DNA from: Mariniphaga sp.
GTDB taxonomy: Bacteria > Bacteroidota > Bacteroidia > Bacteroidales > Prolixibacteraceae
DNA: 58,405 nucleotides
Reading direction: 5' to 3'
Assembly (NCBI GenBank): GCA_025355585.1
Contig: JANXZJ010000037.1
Coordinates: forward strand, 1-58,405
The notes under the pieces are model-generated. The model made no database searches, was not told the DNA's origin, and saw only the letters and a list, made by a program, of their open reading frames with translations. Positions 8,601-18,043 of the stretch are shown piece by piece. Positions within the stretch are counted from its first letter, which is position 1. Each line of letters begins with the position of its first letter. A program made the translations under genes and the position numbers.

Positions 8601-10367
8601 TTAACTCTCTCTTTTCCCATGCAACAGCAGGTTTACAGCATCATTTAACGAACCGGCTTTGGTTACTGCGCCAGAGTTGATAAAGAATATTTCATCTGCA
8701 TTCTCTATTGTATTCAGCCGGTGAGCGATGATAATTCGTGTGGTGCTTTCGGGCAATTTCTTCAGGATTTCATCAAGCAGTTGTTCGGTTACAGTATCAA
8801 TATTCGCAGTTGCCTCGTCGAGAATCAACAGCTCAGGCTTGCGCAACACGGCCCGAATAAAAGCAATCAGCTGTTTTTGTCCCAGGCTGATACCATCACC
8901 CGATGATTTTATGACAGCAGTCAGTCCGCCATCAAAACGTTCGAGCAATCCATCCAAACCAGATTCTGATAAAATCTTTGAAAACGCCTCATTCGAAAGA
9001 TCTTTATACATCTCATTACCGTACAGGATATTGTCACGAATCGTTCCACTGAAAAGGAATGGTTCCTGCAGGATAAATCCAATCTTTGAGGTACGCGTTT
9101 CCATATCCAGCGAGCGGATATCTACGCCATTAAGTACGATCTGTCCTGCTGTCGGATCATACAAACGTGCCATCAGTGAGGCTGTAGTAGTTTTTCCACC
9201 CCCGGTCGGACCAACAAAAGCGTAAGTTTTTCCGCGTTCAAGATCGAAACTAATATCTTTCAGTATATCATTTCCAGGAGTATAGTAAAATGAAACGTGA
9301 CGGAACGACATCAGGCAACAGGTTTCTTCTCTCACCTGTGTTTCAATCACCTGGAGGCTATTTTCCAATACCAGTATCTGCGAAATACGATCCCATCCAG
9401 CCAATGCTACCTGGAAGTTGGCCCAAAGTGCAGCTATCTGACGCAGCGGATTGTAGAACTGGGCGATATAAGCAAGAAAGCTGATCAACAAACCCACCGA
9501 GAACTGTCCGATCGCAATCAGGTAAATACCAAATGCCAGTACCACCATTTGCCCGATGCTCGATGAAAATCCATAAACAGGTGTAAACATGTTATTGGCA
9601 ATTCCGGCCTTCACAGCAGTTTGATAGTTCTCAGTATTGACTTCATCAAAGCGTTTGCGGAAATAATCGCGTCGGTTAAAGGCGACAATCACCTTGAAGT
9701 TATTCAGGCTTTCCTGAATCTCTGCGCTCAGGCTTCCCGTACTTCTCATATTGGCGGCATTACGGTTTTTAACCCAGGGCGAAATACTGCGTGTAAACAC
9801 AAGCAAAACAAGTGCCGGAGCCAAAGCAGCAAGTCCGAGCTTCAAATTGATGGAGAGCAGAAAGATTCCAGCGCCAAGCATTGTGAAAATGCTGCTCATA
9901 AACTGCACAAGCGACTGCGAAAAGAACAGGTTGATTTTATCTGTGTCGTTATTAACCCTTGAGATCAGGTCACCCGCTTTGTTCTGATTGAAAAAATCAA
10001 TCGGTAAATCCTGCAGTTTATTGAAAGTAGTGTTCCGCAAATTAAACAACATGCGTTGTCCAACTCTTCCCATCAATTGTGTTTGCGTATAGCCACTAAC
10101 CAAAGCCAGCGAAAATACGCCAAACAAAATAATGGAATATCGGATAACACCCTCGTAATGTTTGGTCACCACAAAGTTATCGATGGCATGTCCCATCAGA
10201 TACGGTGCAACAAGGTTTAAACCTGCATTAATGAAAATAAAAAACATCGCAATATACAGGTTGTTGCGCTCCTCTCCCATCAGTGTCATCAACCGCTTCA
10301 GCGTGGTTGTTGTACTGACTTTTTCGTTGGCCTGCGCCCCTTTATTCAGATTAAGATTATAGTTCAT
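8601..10367 (-). CDS. ABC exporter half-transporter with degenerate signature motif (subunit 2)
   Basis: A 588-residue fused membrane-ATPase protein: six helices in residues about 35-320, then an ATPase domain. The Walker A is GPTGGGKTT (near 386), Walker B is LLILDEAT with its catalytic Glu (near 514), and the H-loop His is present (IIIAHRL). The signature motif reads ISLGQ instead of LSGGQ. It follows the other half-transporter by 83 bases. In known heterodimeric exporters of the TM287/288 and LmrCD type, one composite ATP site is catalytic and one is degenerate. This subunit supplies the altered signature to the degenerate site. The substrate is probably a lipid or drug; it cannot be named. 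Confidence 0.92.
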   Translation of the reverse strand: MNYNLNLNKGAQANEKVSTTTTLKRLMTLMGEERNNLYIAMFFIFINAGLNLVAPYLMGHAIDNFVVTKHYEGVIRYSIILFGVFSLALVSGYTQTQLMGRVGQRMLFNLRNTTFNKLQDLPIDFFNQNKAGDLISRVNNDTDKINLFFSQSLVQFMSSIFTMLGAGIFLLSINLKLGLAALAPALVLLVFTRSISPWVKNRNAANMRSTGSLSAEIQESLNNFKVIVAFNRRDYFRKRFDEVNTENYQTAVKAGIANNMFTPVYGFSSSIGQMVVLAFGIYLIAIGQFSVGLLISFLAYIAQFYNPLRQIAALWANFQVALAGWDRISQILVLENSLQVIETQVREETCCLMSFRHVSFYYTPGNDILKDISFDLERGKTYAFVGPTGGGKTTTASLMARLYDPTAGQIVLNGVDIRSLDMETRTSKIGFILQEPFLFSGTIRDNILYGNEMYKDLSNEAFSKILSESGLDGLLERFDGGLTAVIKSSGDGISLGQKQLIAFIRAVLRKPELLILDEATANIDTVTEQLLDEILKKLPESTTRIIIAHRLNTIENADEIFFINSGAVTKAGSLNDAVNLLLHGKRES

Positions 10368-10385
10368 AAATTAAATTCATAAAGC

Positions 10386-10451
10386 AACCACAATTGTCAC
10401 GTAGAATATAGTCGATTATTCACCAACGTGTTCTATGTGACTAATGTGGTT
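10386..10451 (-). other. Long stem-loop between the two ABC half-transporter genes
   Basis: Arms 10386-10406 and 10431-10451 pair at 18 of 21 positions around a 24-nt loop. On the transcript the structure begins at the last base of the stop codon of the upstream gene and fills most of the 83-base gap. No T-run follows, so it is not a classic terminator; it may set the ratio or stability of the two messages, or be a dispersed palindrome. Confidence 0.6.
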
Positions 10452-12271
10452 TAAATATTTTTGTCATAGGGGATTGATTCTTCATAAAGATTTGTACTCC
10501 GTTGAGAATTAAAAATCTGTACATATTCAGGACAAGTATCCATCAATGATTTGTGTGTTCCGTGTGCAAGTACTTCGCCTTCTTCGAGCAGAATGATTTG
10601 CTTGTAATCCATCACTGATGCAATCTTTTGCGTCACAGAAAGCAGGGTCATTCCGGGATAATTACGCGTTACGTTATCAAGGATTTTCTGTTCTGTCTGG
10701 CTGTCAACACGTGCGGTAAAATCGTCAAGCAACAGAATCTTCGGGTTCAGGGCAAGTGCGCGTGCAAGCATAATACGTTGTTTCTGTCCTCCTGAAAGGC
10801 TCGTACCGCGCTCACTTACAATGGCATTAAGCCCTTGAGGAAGTGCATCTATAAAATCGTTCAGTTCGGAAGTTTCAATGGCTTTGGCAAACGATTCGTC
10901 TGTGACCTTTTCGTTGAATGCAATGTTTTCACGAAGGCTCATGTTGAAAATTACACTGTCCTGAAACACGAATCCAATCTGATGCTGAAAAGTTTCCTTG
11001 TTGTAATCGTTGATATTGATCCCATCAAACAGGATGGAGCCGCTTGTCGGTTGAATAAGACCTGTCAGTAAATGCAGTAATTGCGTTTTTCCCGCAGCGG
11101 TAGGTCCTATGACGGCGGTTTTTGTTCCGGGTTGTATTGAAAACGAAATATTCTTCAAAGCAGGTTTGTCTCCATAAATCACGGAAACGTTTTGCATCTC
11201 AATATTTCCCTGTAATGGCGTGTTCACAGTACCCTTATCACTTGTTTCTTCCGCATCCAATACAGCGCAAATACGTGTATATGAAACAGAAGCCTGTACA
11301 ATGAAATTGCTGATAAACCCGATAATGATGATCGGGAAAATAAGGATCACGAGGTAGGAACTGAAAGCTGCAAAATCGCCCAGTGACATAGCACCTGTTA
11401 TCACGTAATGTCCTCCAAGAGCCAGAATTACAAGCGAGGCCATATTCGCCACAAATACAACGATAGGTATCAATGTGGCAAAAAGCTTGAGTATCGATAA
11501 TCCCAGGTTCTTGGCTTGGGTATTTGCATCAAGAAACTTATTGTATTCGAGCATTTGTGAGTTAAGTACCCGAACCAGTGCAGCACCCATGATGCTTTCG
11601 CTGATAACTTTATTGAGCCAGTCGATCACTTCGCGGCTTTTTTTAAACAGAACGCGCACTTTACGGAATACGAAGAAAAATGCCCCGATGATGATTGGAA
11701 TAATGATAAGAACCGACAAGGCAAGTTTCCAGTCAATTGAAATCAATAATATACTTGCCCCAACGATGATAAATATGGAAGAAGCGAGCGATACAATCGC
11801 CATCGAAACAAATAGTTTGATGGAATCGATATCGGAAGTAAGATTCGTAAGCAACTTTGACGGGTTTGCCTGCTGAATAAATGCATAACTCTGCCGAGAG
11901 ATCTTATCTGCCAGCCTGGTCCGCAAATCACGTGCAACACGTTCCGAAGCATATGTTTGCAAGATACCCTGCAGAAAGGTAAACACGAAGATAATCAATG
12001 CTGCGACAAGAAATTCTATGACGATTTTTTCATATGAAAAGATCCCTTTCGCGAAATCATCAATGCCCCATGAAATCAATTTCGGTATCACAAGGTTCAC
12101 GGCATTGCTCAATAAGGCAAAAGTGATCAGACTGAAAATCATCAGCTTGTAGGGCTTGAGCACTCCGAATATATTGGGTTTAACCGGTTTCACTCCATGT
12201 ATTTGTTGATCCTTTCTGTTTGTCATTCCAATTAAATCAGTTTCAAAATTTGAACGCGCAAAGGACGGCAT
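10451..12271 (-). CDS. ABC exporter half-transporter with degenerate Walker B and H-loop (subunit 1)
   Basis: A 606-residue ABC exporter half: membrane domain residues about 40-330, then the ATPase. Walker A is GPTAAGKTQ (near 392) and the signature LSGGQ is intact (near 494). Walker B is LLLDDFTARVD, so the catalytic Glu is Asp, and the H-loop is SVTQKI, so the His is Gln (near 548). These are the changes seen in the non-catalytic half of heterodimeric exporters, and they complement the altered signature of the downstream partner. The start at 12271 has a purine-rich AGGGATGG upstream; Met16 (12226) is an alternative start. It is the first gene of the pair. Confidence 0.92.
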   Translation of the reverse strand: MPSFARSNFETDLIGMTNRKDQQIHGVKPVKPNIFGVLKPYKLMIFSLITFALLSNAVNLVIPKLISWGIDDFAKGIFSYEKIVIEFLVAALIIFVFTFLQGILQTYASERVARDLRTRLADKISRQSYAFIQQANPSKLLTNLTSDIDSIKLFVSMAIVSLASSIFIIVGASILLISIDWKLALSVLIIIPIIIGAFFFVFRKVRVLFKKSREVIDWLNKVISESIMGAALVRVLNSQMLEYNKFLDANTQAKNLGLSILKLFATLIPIVVFVANMASLVILALGGHYVITGAMSLGDFAAFSSYLVILIFPIIIIGFISNFIVQASVSYTRICAVLDAEETSDKGTVNTPLQGNIEMQNVSVIYGDKPALKNISFSIQPGTKTAVIGPTAAGKTQLLHLLTGLIQPTSGSILFDGININDYNKETFQHQIGFVFQDSVIFNMSLRENIAFNEKVTDESFAKAIETSELNDFIDALPQGLNAIVSERGTSLSGGQKQRIMLARALALNPKILLLDDFTARVDSQTEQKILDNVTRNYPGMTLLSVTQKIASVMDYKQIILLEEGEVLAHGTHKSLMDTCPEYVQIFNSQRSTNLYEESIPYDKNI

Positions 12272-12493
12272 AAAATTCCATCCCTACAAAATGAAACAAG
12301 CCAGTGACTTTTTTGTGTTGTCAATGTAAAACAAACCCCGCAAAGGGATGTTCATCATCTACCAAATTTATTTATTGTTTTATTTCGGATATACCCCGGG
12401 GATTGCAATTCTCATTAGATCATATAGTTTTTAATCGCGAAGACATAATAAGCGATCAGAAATTCTGATTTTCAAATAAATGTCAATAAATCT

Positions 12494-12560
12494 CCCCGCC
12501 GCAAGCGGACGGGGTATCTTGGTGGCCAATTTATCTTTTATTTCGCCGCAAGCGGCGGGG
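12494..12560. repeat. GC-rich inverted repeat in an AT-rich gap
   Basis: The 326-base gap 12272-12597 holds no gene. It contains two GC-rich islands that share CCGCAAGCGG. CCCCGCCGC (12494-12502) is the exact inverse of GCGGCGGGG (12552-12560). This looks like a small extragenic palindromic element, sharply different in composition from its surroundings. Confidence 0.6.
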
Positions 12561-12597
12561 AATTTATCCCATAGAGATTAAAAAAATAATTCGTCAA

Positions 12598-13014
12598 TCA
12601 TTTAGGCGTCGGAATAGCCTCGGCCAACATTTCATTTCCCGCTTTATCGTAATAAGTACAGGTCATCTTTGTCATATCAACCACCCATTTTTCAACACCA
12701 GACCAGGCACAGTCGAGGCAAAAAGTCTGATAGTTTGTTTTACCTTGCTGGTGATCTTTCAGGTCCTCCAGGAACTGGTCCTTGCCACTTTCGTCAGCTA
12801 TCTTTAAAACTGTATATTTTGCATCTGACTGAATTTTAGCTCCATCCTTTCCAAAATACATTGTATGACCGTCGGTAACAAAGGTTTCAAAACCTGTTAC
12901 TCCAAGCCCAATCAGGTCTTGAATATAACCTGGGAAATCGGCTCCGCTCTTAACTTTAGCGTGCATTTCATTGATTTGATCAACTGTAAACATGGTCGAA
13001 AGTTTTAATTTCAT
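12598..13014 (-). CDS. DUF1398 family protein
   Basis: A 138-residue cytoplasmic protein of DUF1398/PF07166, seen from MFTVDQINEMHAKVKSG, FPGYIQDLIGLGVTGFETFV and DGHTMYFG. Family members usually begin at the MFTV methionine (residue 8 here, 12993), so the true start may be 12993. Just before the 13014 start a hairpin (CCTTCCCG / CGGGAAAGG, about 13017-13039) would cover the ribosome entry area. It follows the secreted propeller gene by 48 bases. Function is unknown. Confidence 0.9.
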   Translation of the reverse strand: MKLKLSTMFTVDQINEMHAKVKSGADFPGYIQDLIGLGVTGFETFVTDGHTMYFGKDGAKIQSDAKYTVLKIADESGKDQFLEDLKDHQQGKTNYQTFCLDCAWSGVEKWVVDMTKMTCTYYDKAGNEMLAEAIPTPK

Positions 13015-13062
13015 CCCTTCCCGAAAAAACGGGAAAGGCCGTTAAACAATGAATAACACAAA

Positions 13063-14298
13063 TTACTTTACCCCAATGCAAAAGAGATGTTTGGCGCCTT
13101 TGAGGTAAATCCGGCCATTGCTGATCGCCGGTGACGAAAACATTGTTTCACCAATGACGTTTTTTGCAATGGCTTCATAGACCGGACCAGGTTTAATAAC
13201 CGTGATAACTCCCTCGTCGTTGGGCATATAAACCAATCCGTTGATCAGAACCGCGGAAGAATATTGCTTGCCGAGGTTTTCCTTCCAAAAAATCTTACCT
13301 GTTGCTGCCTCAATGCAATGAACCATCCCGTTTGTCATCGTTGTGATAAGGAAATCGCCGACAGTAACAGGCGAAGGAACATAATAAGCCCCATCGGTTG
13401 ACCGCCAGGCGATATGACTGTTCGAAACATCTCCATTTCCGTCTGGTTTGATAGCCAGTAAATGACGTTGCGGCCATGCACTGCTAATCAGAACTAAACC
13501 CGACTTTTCGTTATAAACCGGCGTGGAACAAAAGTCCTCCGAGGGGCCATTTATAAACCAATATTTCGATCCGTCTTCGGGATTGTACGATGCCACTTCC
13601 TTGTTTCCGCAAAAGATCATCTGCATACGTCCGGCAATTTCCCTGAAGATAGGTGTACTAAAACTATGTGCCGGATTGTTGTGCTTCGTTTTCCAGATTG
13701 TATGACCATCGGTCCGGCTTAAAGCGGCGATAAATGCATCACCTTTGCTGTCACCGTTAATAATCACCTTGTCTTTATAAATGACGGGTGAACAGCTGTA
13801 ACCATGAGGACTTGAAAAGGTACCCGGGCGTTGCATCCAGATCTGTTTTCCGGTAAAGTCATAAGCGGCAACTACAACAGATTCACCATCAAGAAACGAC
13901 ACGTATATATTTGTCCCGTCAGTGGCAGGAGTTCCCGATGCAAAGCTGTTATCATTGTGTTTGTTCTCTAACTTGGTTTTGAGGACAGTAACCTCCCATA
14001 TCAGATTGCCATTCTTAGTATCATAACAAAGTAGTATTTTCTCTTGTGATTCAGGTTTAGCTGTGACAGTGAAAAGTTTGTCTCCCCAGACAATGGGCGA
14101 AGCATGTCCAATTCCCGGAATTGGAACTTTCCACAATACATTCGTCGTTGAATCCCACTTTACAGGAAGATTGGTTTCCGAACTGATTCCATCACCTTTA
14201 GGACCACGCCAGTTAGGCCAGTTTTCTGCCTGCAAGTTTGTAACGGAAGTTAACATCAGAAGTACGAAGATCACACTTAAAGATCTAAAATTCACCAT
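13063..14298 (-). CDS. Secreted PQQ-like (BamB-type) beta-propeller protein
   Basis: A 411-residue protein with a signal peptide (residues 1 to about 24, ending NLQA). The rest is a beta-propeller of repeated blades of the PQQ/BamB kind: NVLWKVPIPG, GNLIWEVTV, GKQIWMQRPG, GHTIWKTKH, GKIFWKENLG, each with a Trp docking residue. The start NWPNWRGPKGDGIS is typical of the outer-membrane-assembly-factor-like propellers common in Bacteroidota and Planctomycetota. No dehydrogenase active-site residues are evident, so it may be a binding scaffold rather than a quinoprotein enzyme. A second, divergent family member lies at 37218. Confidence 0.88.
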   Translation of the reverse strand: MVNFRSLSVIFVLLMLTSVTNLQAENWPNWRGPKGDGISSETNLPVKWDSTTNVLWKVPIPGIGHASPIVWGDKLFTVTAKPESQEKILLCYDTKNGNLIWEVTVLKTKLENKHNDNSFASGTPATDGTNIYVSFLDGESVVVAAYDFTGKQIWMQRPGTFSSPHGYSCSPVIYKDKVIINGDSKGDAFIAALSRTDGHTIWKTKHNNPAHSFSTPIFREIAGRMQMIFCGNKEVASYNPEDGSKYWFINGPSEDFCSTPVYNEKSGLVLISSAWPQRHLLAIKPDGNGDVSNSHIAWRSTDGAYYVPSPVTVGDFLITTMTNGMVHCIEAATGKIFWKENLGKQYSSAVLINGLVYMPNDEGVITVIKPGPVYEAIAKNVIGETMFSSPAISNGRIYLKGAKHLFCIGVK

Positions 14299-14480
14299 TA
14301 GTTCGCTTTATTAAATTTTAAAATAAGACTCCACCCGTCGTTGGTATGGTAGCACAATTCATATGTTATCAAAGAAAGGAATAAAAAATAGAATTACAAA
14401 TTGTTCAGTAATTGAATTTGTATAATCAATTTCTCAGAAAACCATTAAAAACAGGGTGATTAAGGTTATATAAAAAAGGC

Positions 14481-14501
14481 AGGGTTTGTATCTCAAACCC
14501 T
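14481..14501 (-). terminator. Rho-independent terminator of the MscS gene
   Basis: AGGGTTTG (14481-14488) pairs exactly with CAAACCCT (14494-14501) around a 5-nt loop. On the minus strand the stem is followed by CCTTTTTT. It lies 59 bases beyond the channel gene's stop codon. Confidence 0.75.
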
Positions 14502-14559
14502 ACCCCAATTTCCTTGTTAATTGAATCTCTGAAAAGAATTAGAACATACCAATACCCTA

Positions 14560-17079
14560 CTACTCAAACCCAATCTTCTTTGCTGCAAAAGCAGTGCTTA
14601 ACAGAAGCATGGCTTCACTCTTTACATTGTCGCCATGTGTGGTTGTACTCCAAAAACGAACGGTCAGCGAGCAGGTATCGGTGGTTACTTTGGTATATAG
14701 TATCACGGGTTTCTTTTTCGAAATTACATGCTCGATTTCTTTGATCGTATCATTAATCACCTCATTAATCACATTGGCATCAAGCTCTTCCCCCCAAAGT
14801 GAGAAGGTGAGCACGACCCTTTTTTCGTTGTTGCTGTAAGTCCAGTTAACGATGTTTTGCGAAAGGATTGTTCCGTTCGGGATAATGATATCAGCGCCGT
14901 CGGCCGTACTCAGCGTACTTGAACGCAATCCAATTTCCTTTACTTTTCCAGCCAATCCGCTCACTTCTATTTCATCGCCTATCTGCAACGAACCATCAAA
15001 AATGAGGATAATACCCGACACAAAGTTATTTACGATCCCTTGTAAACCCATACCAATACCAATGCCCAAAGCTCCAAGTAAGAAGGTGAGTTTGTCAATC
15101 GGCAATCCCGAAGCAGCGATGGCTAAAAGGTAACCGCCGATCAACACAAGTAGACGTGTAACAAGCAGCCGCGAGTGCTGCCCTTTGGTGACAATCGTTG
15201 TATCTTCCCCTTCGGAACCTGTCTCTCCAAGGAAGAAGCTCAGCAGTCTTTGCAAAATATGTGCGGCCCAGATAATGCCGATAAATAATATCACACTCAC
15301 CCATTGAAAGGAGATGCTACCGATAGTTCTTGTGCTGGTTAGTGCGTCAGTAACTGCAGCAATAATCCAATGATAAATGTTTAAATTCGATGTAAGCATG
15401 ATCAGCCAAAGTATAACGGCAACCAGAATCAGCGGCATCTTGATTTTATGCACCACAATATTGATATCGAATGGCTTGTCATTGTCTTTATTTAACCGGC
15501 TGCTCTGCAGCTGGAGCAAAACAATTTCGATGATTACATCCACAAACACCGTTAAAACAACCGCCTGGGTAACAGCAAAAATGGCGGCGATGCCAACAAT
15601 CCCTGAAAGCGAGAATCGTCCGTAGAGATTAAACAAAATGGAAATACCCGACAACAGAATAGTGGTAAATGCTGCCCATTTTAATAAACGGAAATAAGGC
15701 ATTTGCTTGTGAAGCGACCGGTAGAAACGGCAGGTGAACACAATGATACCTGAATGTATAGCCAACAGCAGAACCCTTTCGGCAAAAGTAGGTTCAATGA
15801 ACAAATAAGCAAGTACATCGGCGACAAACAATGCCATCAATGTCAGCCAGTTAAACAGAAAGATGCGGTTGCCTCTTCTGAAAAAAATTACTGTTGACGC
15901 TATCAGCAAAAACACATATACAATTGAAATATAAGAAGTAGGAGCATAAGCATCGAAGAATGGCATCAGGCACAGCAATAATACAATCAGTGAAAGCACG
16001 GGATAGTTATTCAGGTAATGAAGGTGCAAATAGCTGAAAGCCTCCTTTTCTTCCACAAACTTTCTCAGCAGTTTTCGTTTTAAATATAGCCAGGTGAAAA
16101 GCAGAATCCCTAAGATAAGGACAATTTTCCGTTCTCCCGATGTCTGACTGATGTAATATCCTATTGCATTTTGTTCGCTTTCAAATATGCTTATTTGTTT
16201 TCTTGCCGATGGTTTGGCAGGAGGCACAACAAATTCCTTTCCCCACAAATTATTTACTTCATGGCCGAATAGTACCGGTATTGCCCTGTCCATTTTGGCA
16301 TCCTGCATATTCAGCATATTCGACAAATTATACGAATTGTCCGACAACCGTACATTCATCGCATTCAGCGTATCGACATTGGCTTTGGTAATACTGTCTG
16401 TCCTGGTATATCTCTTTTCAAGACGGATCAACCTTTGATCAAAATTCGCACGTAAAGTCTTGTTGGAATACAATCTTCTGAATACGGAATCCTTCAGCAC
16501 AACATTGAGGTGCAGTTTCGCACGATAGACTTTTTGATGCAACACGTCAAGCTGGGCTTGAATCACATCGGTTTCCTCATCGAGTCTGGCTGTAAACGTC
16601 TGGTATAGAAATTGGTTTTTAATATTGAAGACCGTATTTCGGCCTCGCATATTTTGACGGATCAGCTTTACGTCATCCGTCATCTTACTTATTCTTCGCG
16701 ATATCTTTACCACATTAAAACCCAGTTTGGCGCTATCACCAATTGTGATCAGGTTATCATTCACACGTTCAATAGCGAGTGTATAATCGCTCATTGTAAG
16801 TGTATCGGGCGCCACCATCATTTTCCGATGCAACAACCTTGTTGTATCTCCTTTTGTTTTCACACTATCCGAAAGCAACGTAGAGCGAAGTTTCTGAACG
16901 CTGGTATCCGCTTCTGATTTCACACTGTCGGTCAGCATCATTTTCTGATGCAACAGGCTCGTTGTATCCAACGTCTGTCTCTTTCTGTCGCTACGATTGG
17001 ATGACGGATTCGGTACAGATTGGGCAAAAACGCCGATTCCCATTAGAAGAAGACTATATACAATGACCAATCGTTTCAT
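14560..17079 (-). CDS. Large MscS-family mechanosensitive channel
   Basis: An 839-residue protein. I choose Met at 17079 because it begins a good signal peptide (MKRLVIVYSLLLMGIGVFAQ); the frame stays open to 17157 but the extra 26 residues look spurious. After the signal comes a long periplasmic part, with a repeated short segment HxKMM (near residues 40 and 80) and helical, coiled-coil-like stretches up to about 310. About ten membrane helices follow. The C-terminal MscS core contains the pore helix GALGIGIGMGLQGIVNNFVSG and the beta domain (IEVSGLAGKVKEIGLRSS). It resembles MscK/MscM-type large channels that release solutes on osmotic downshock. It is a single-gene unit. Confidence 0.92.
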   Translation of the reverse strand: MKRLVIVYSLLLMGIGVFAQSVPNPSSNRSDRKRQTLDTTSLLHQKMMLTDSVKSEADTSVQKLRSTLLSDSVKTKGDTTRLLHRKMMVAPDTLTMSDYTLAIERVNDNLITIGDSAKLGFNVVKISRRISKMTDDVKLIRQNMRGRNTVFNIKNQFLYQTFTARLDEETDVIQAQLDVLHQKVYRAKLHLNVVLKDSVFRRLYSNKTLRANFDQRLIRLEKRYTRTDSITKANVDTLNAMNVRLSDNSYNLSNMLNMQDAKMDRAIPVLFGHEVNNLWGKEFVVPPAKPSARKQISIFESEQNAIGYYISQTSGERKIVLILGILLFTWLYLKRKLLRKFVEEKEAFSYLHLHYLNNYPVLSLIVLLLCLMPFFDAYAPTSYISIVYVFLLIASTVIFFRRGNRIFLFNWLTLMALFVADVLAYLFIEPTFAERVLLLAIHSGIIVFTCRFYRSLHKQMPYFRLLKWAAFTTILLSGISILFNLYGRFSLSGIVGIAAIFAVTQAVVLTVFVDVIIEIVLLQLQSSRLNKDNDKPFDINIVVHKIKMPLILVAVILWLIMLTSNLNIYHWIIAAVTDALTSTRTIGSISFQWVSVILFIGIIWAAHILQRLLSFFLGETGSEGEDTTIVTKGQHSRLLVTRLLVLIGGYLLAIAASGLPIDKLTFLLGALGIGIGMGLQGIVNNFVSGIILIFDGSLQIGDEIEVSGLAGKVKEIGLRSSTLSTADGADIIIPNGTILSQNIVNWTYSNNEKRVVLTFSLWGEELDANVINEVINDTIKEIEHVISKKKPVILYTKVTTDTCSLTVRFWSTTTHGDNVKSEAMLLLSTAFAAKKIGFE

Positions 17080-17291
17080 AAATCCTGTTTTAATAAATAA
17101 CGAACCAAACAAAAATATCCATGCAGCCTTACAAGCCAAGCATGGTTCCTGTATCAAAGTGCGAAGTTAAGGACTTTTATGGATTGGTTCAATTGGGGTG
17201 TAAATAATAACCTGTGACGTTCGTTTCAATGCCTTCAAGGCTCTTAAAACGCTAGGAATATTAGGTGGTTGAGGGTCTGACAGGCGCAAAA

Positions 17292-17894
17292 TTACAAATT
17301 ACTTTCACTTACTTTCCGACGATGGGAAGCTATATATATCCCAAATCTCAGCATCAGAAACCGGATAAATGAAAACCGCCAGGTATATTCCCGAAGATTG
17401 GTTCCGCACGAATCGCATTTTGTTGAATACCACGAAAAGCTGGCATTACATTGAGGGCATTTCCACCTGTACTGCTGATCCCAAAGCCACTGGTCAACGC
17501 CAACAGCTTTAATTGACTCCATATTAAGATGATTATCTTTCACATGCGGCAATATTGAAGCATTCTTTTGCGATGACCAGATTTCATCACAAGGATAATC
17601 TGTACAATCGATACAATGTGCCACATTTCGGCTGATCGCACATTCGCGTTTCTTACAGACACTGCAGTTCACAAACAGCTGACCACTTTTGCAGCCGTGA
17701 CATTCCTGTTTAAATGGAATACTGTGATCATATTTCAGTCCCAATCCCTTATGCAGCGACTTTACTGTCTTTTCGTTCCAAACCGAAGCAAGCCGTTGCT
17801 TTTTCCCGGTTTTGTAAGTCATCATGATATCACAGGCGCCACAGTAAATACCGCAGTAAGAGTCAAAATTAAAATCAACCTTATTTGTTTCCAT
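17292..17894 (-). CDS. DUF3795 protein with C-terminal zinc ribbon
   Basis: A 200-residue cysteine-rich cytoplasmic protein. The DUF3795/PF12675 start CGIYCGACDIM is at residues 14-24, followed by CHGCKSG, CSVCKKRECAI and CIDCTDYPC. A separate CPQC..CDSC zinc ribbon lies near 145-165. The Cys pairs suggest bound zinc or an iron-sulfur cluster; no function is established. It is transcribed alone, divergent from the 18044 gene. Confidence 0.88.
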   Translation of the reverse strand: METNKVDFNFDSYCGIYCGACDIMMTYKTGKKQRLASVWNEKTVKSLHKGLGLKYDHSIPFKQECHGCKSGQLFVNCSVCKKRECAISRNVAHCIDCTDYPCDEIWSSQKNASILPHVKDNHLNMESIKAVGVDQWLWDQQYRWKCPQCNASFSWYSTKCDSCGTNLREYTWRFSFIRFLMLRFGIYIASHRRKVSESNL

Positions 17895-17981
17895 GATCAG
17901 TTGGTTTTGACATTGTTATCCAAAATTAATTAACACTGCTGATTAATCCAAATTTACGGGGAGGTGCTTACCTGACTTTGT

Positions 17982-18013
17982 TTTGGTATTGATGTTTCTG
18001 TTTTGTAGGTTTG
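17982..18013 (+). promoter_or_regulatory. Bacteroidota-type promoter for the 18044 gene
   Basis: TTTG at 17982-17985 and TAGGTTTG at 18006-18013 match the -33 and -7 consensus (TTTG, TAnnTTTG) with 20 bases between them. The expected start of transcription is about 25 bases before the ATG at 18044. Confidence 0.6.
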
Positions 18014-18043
18014 AATAAAATTTAACCAATTATAAATATCCTG

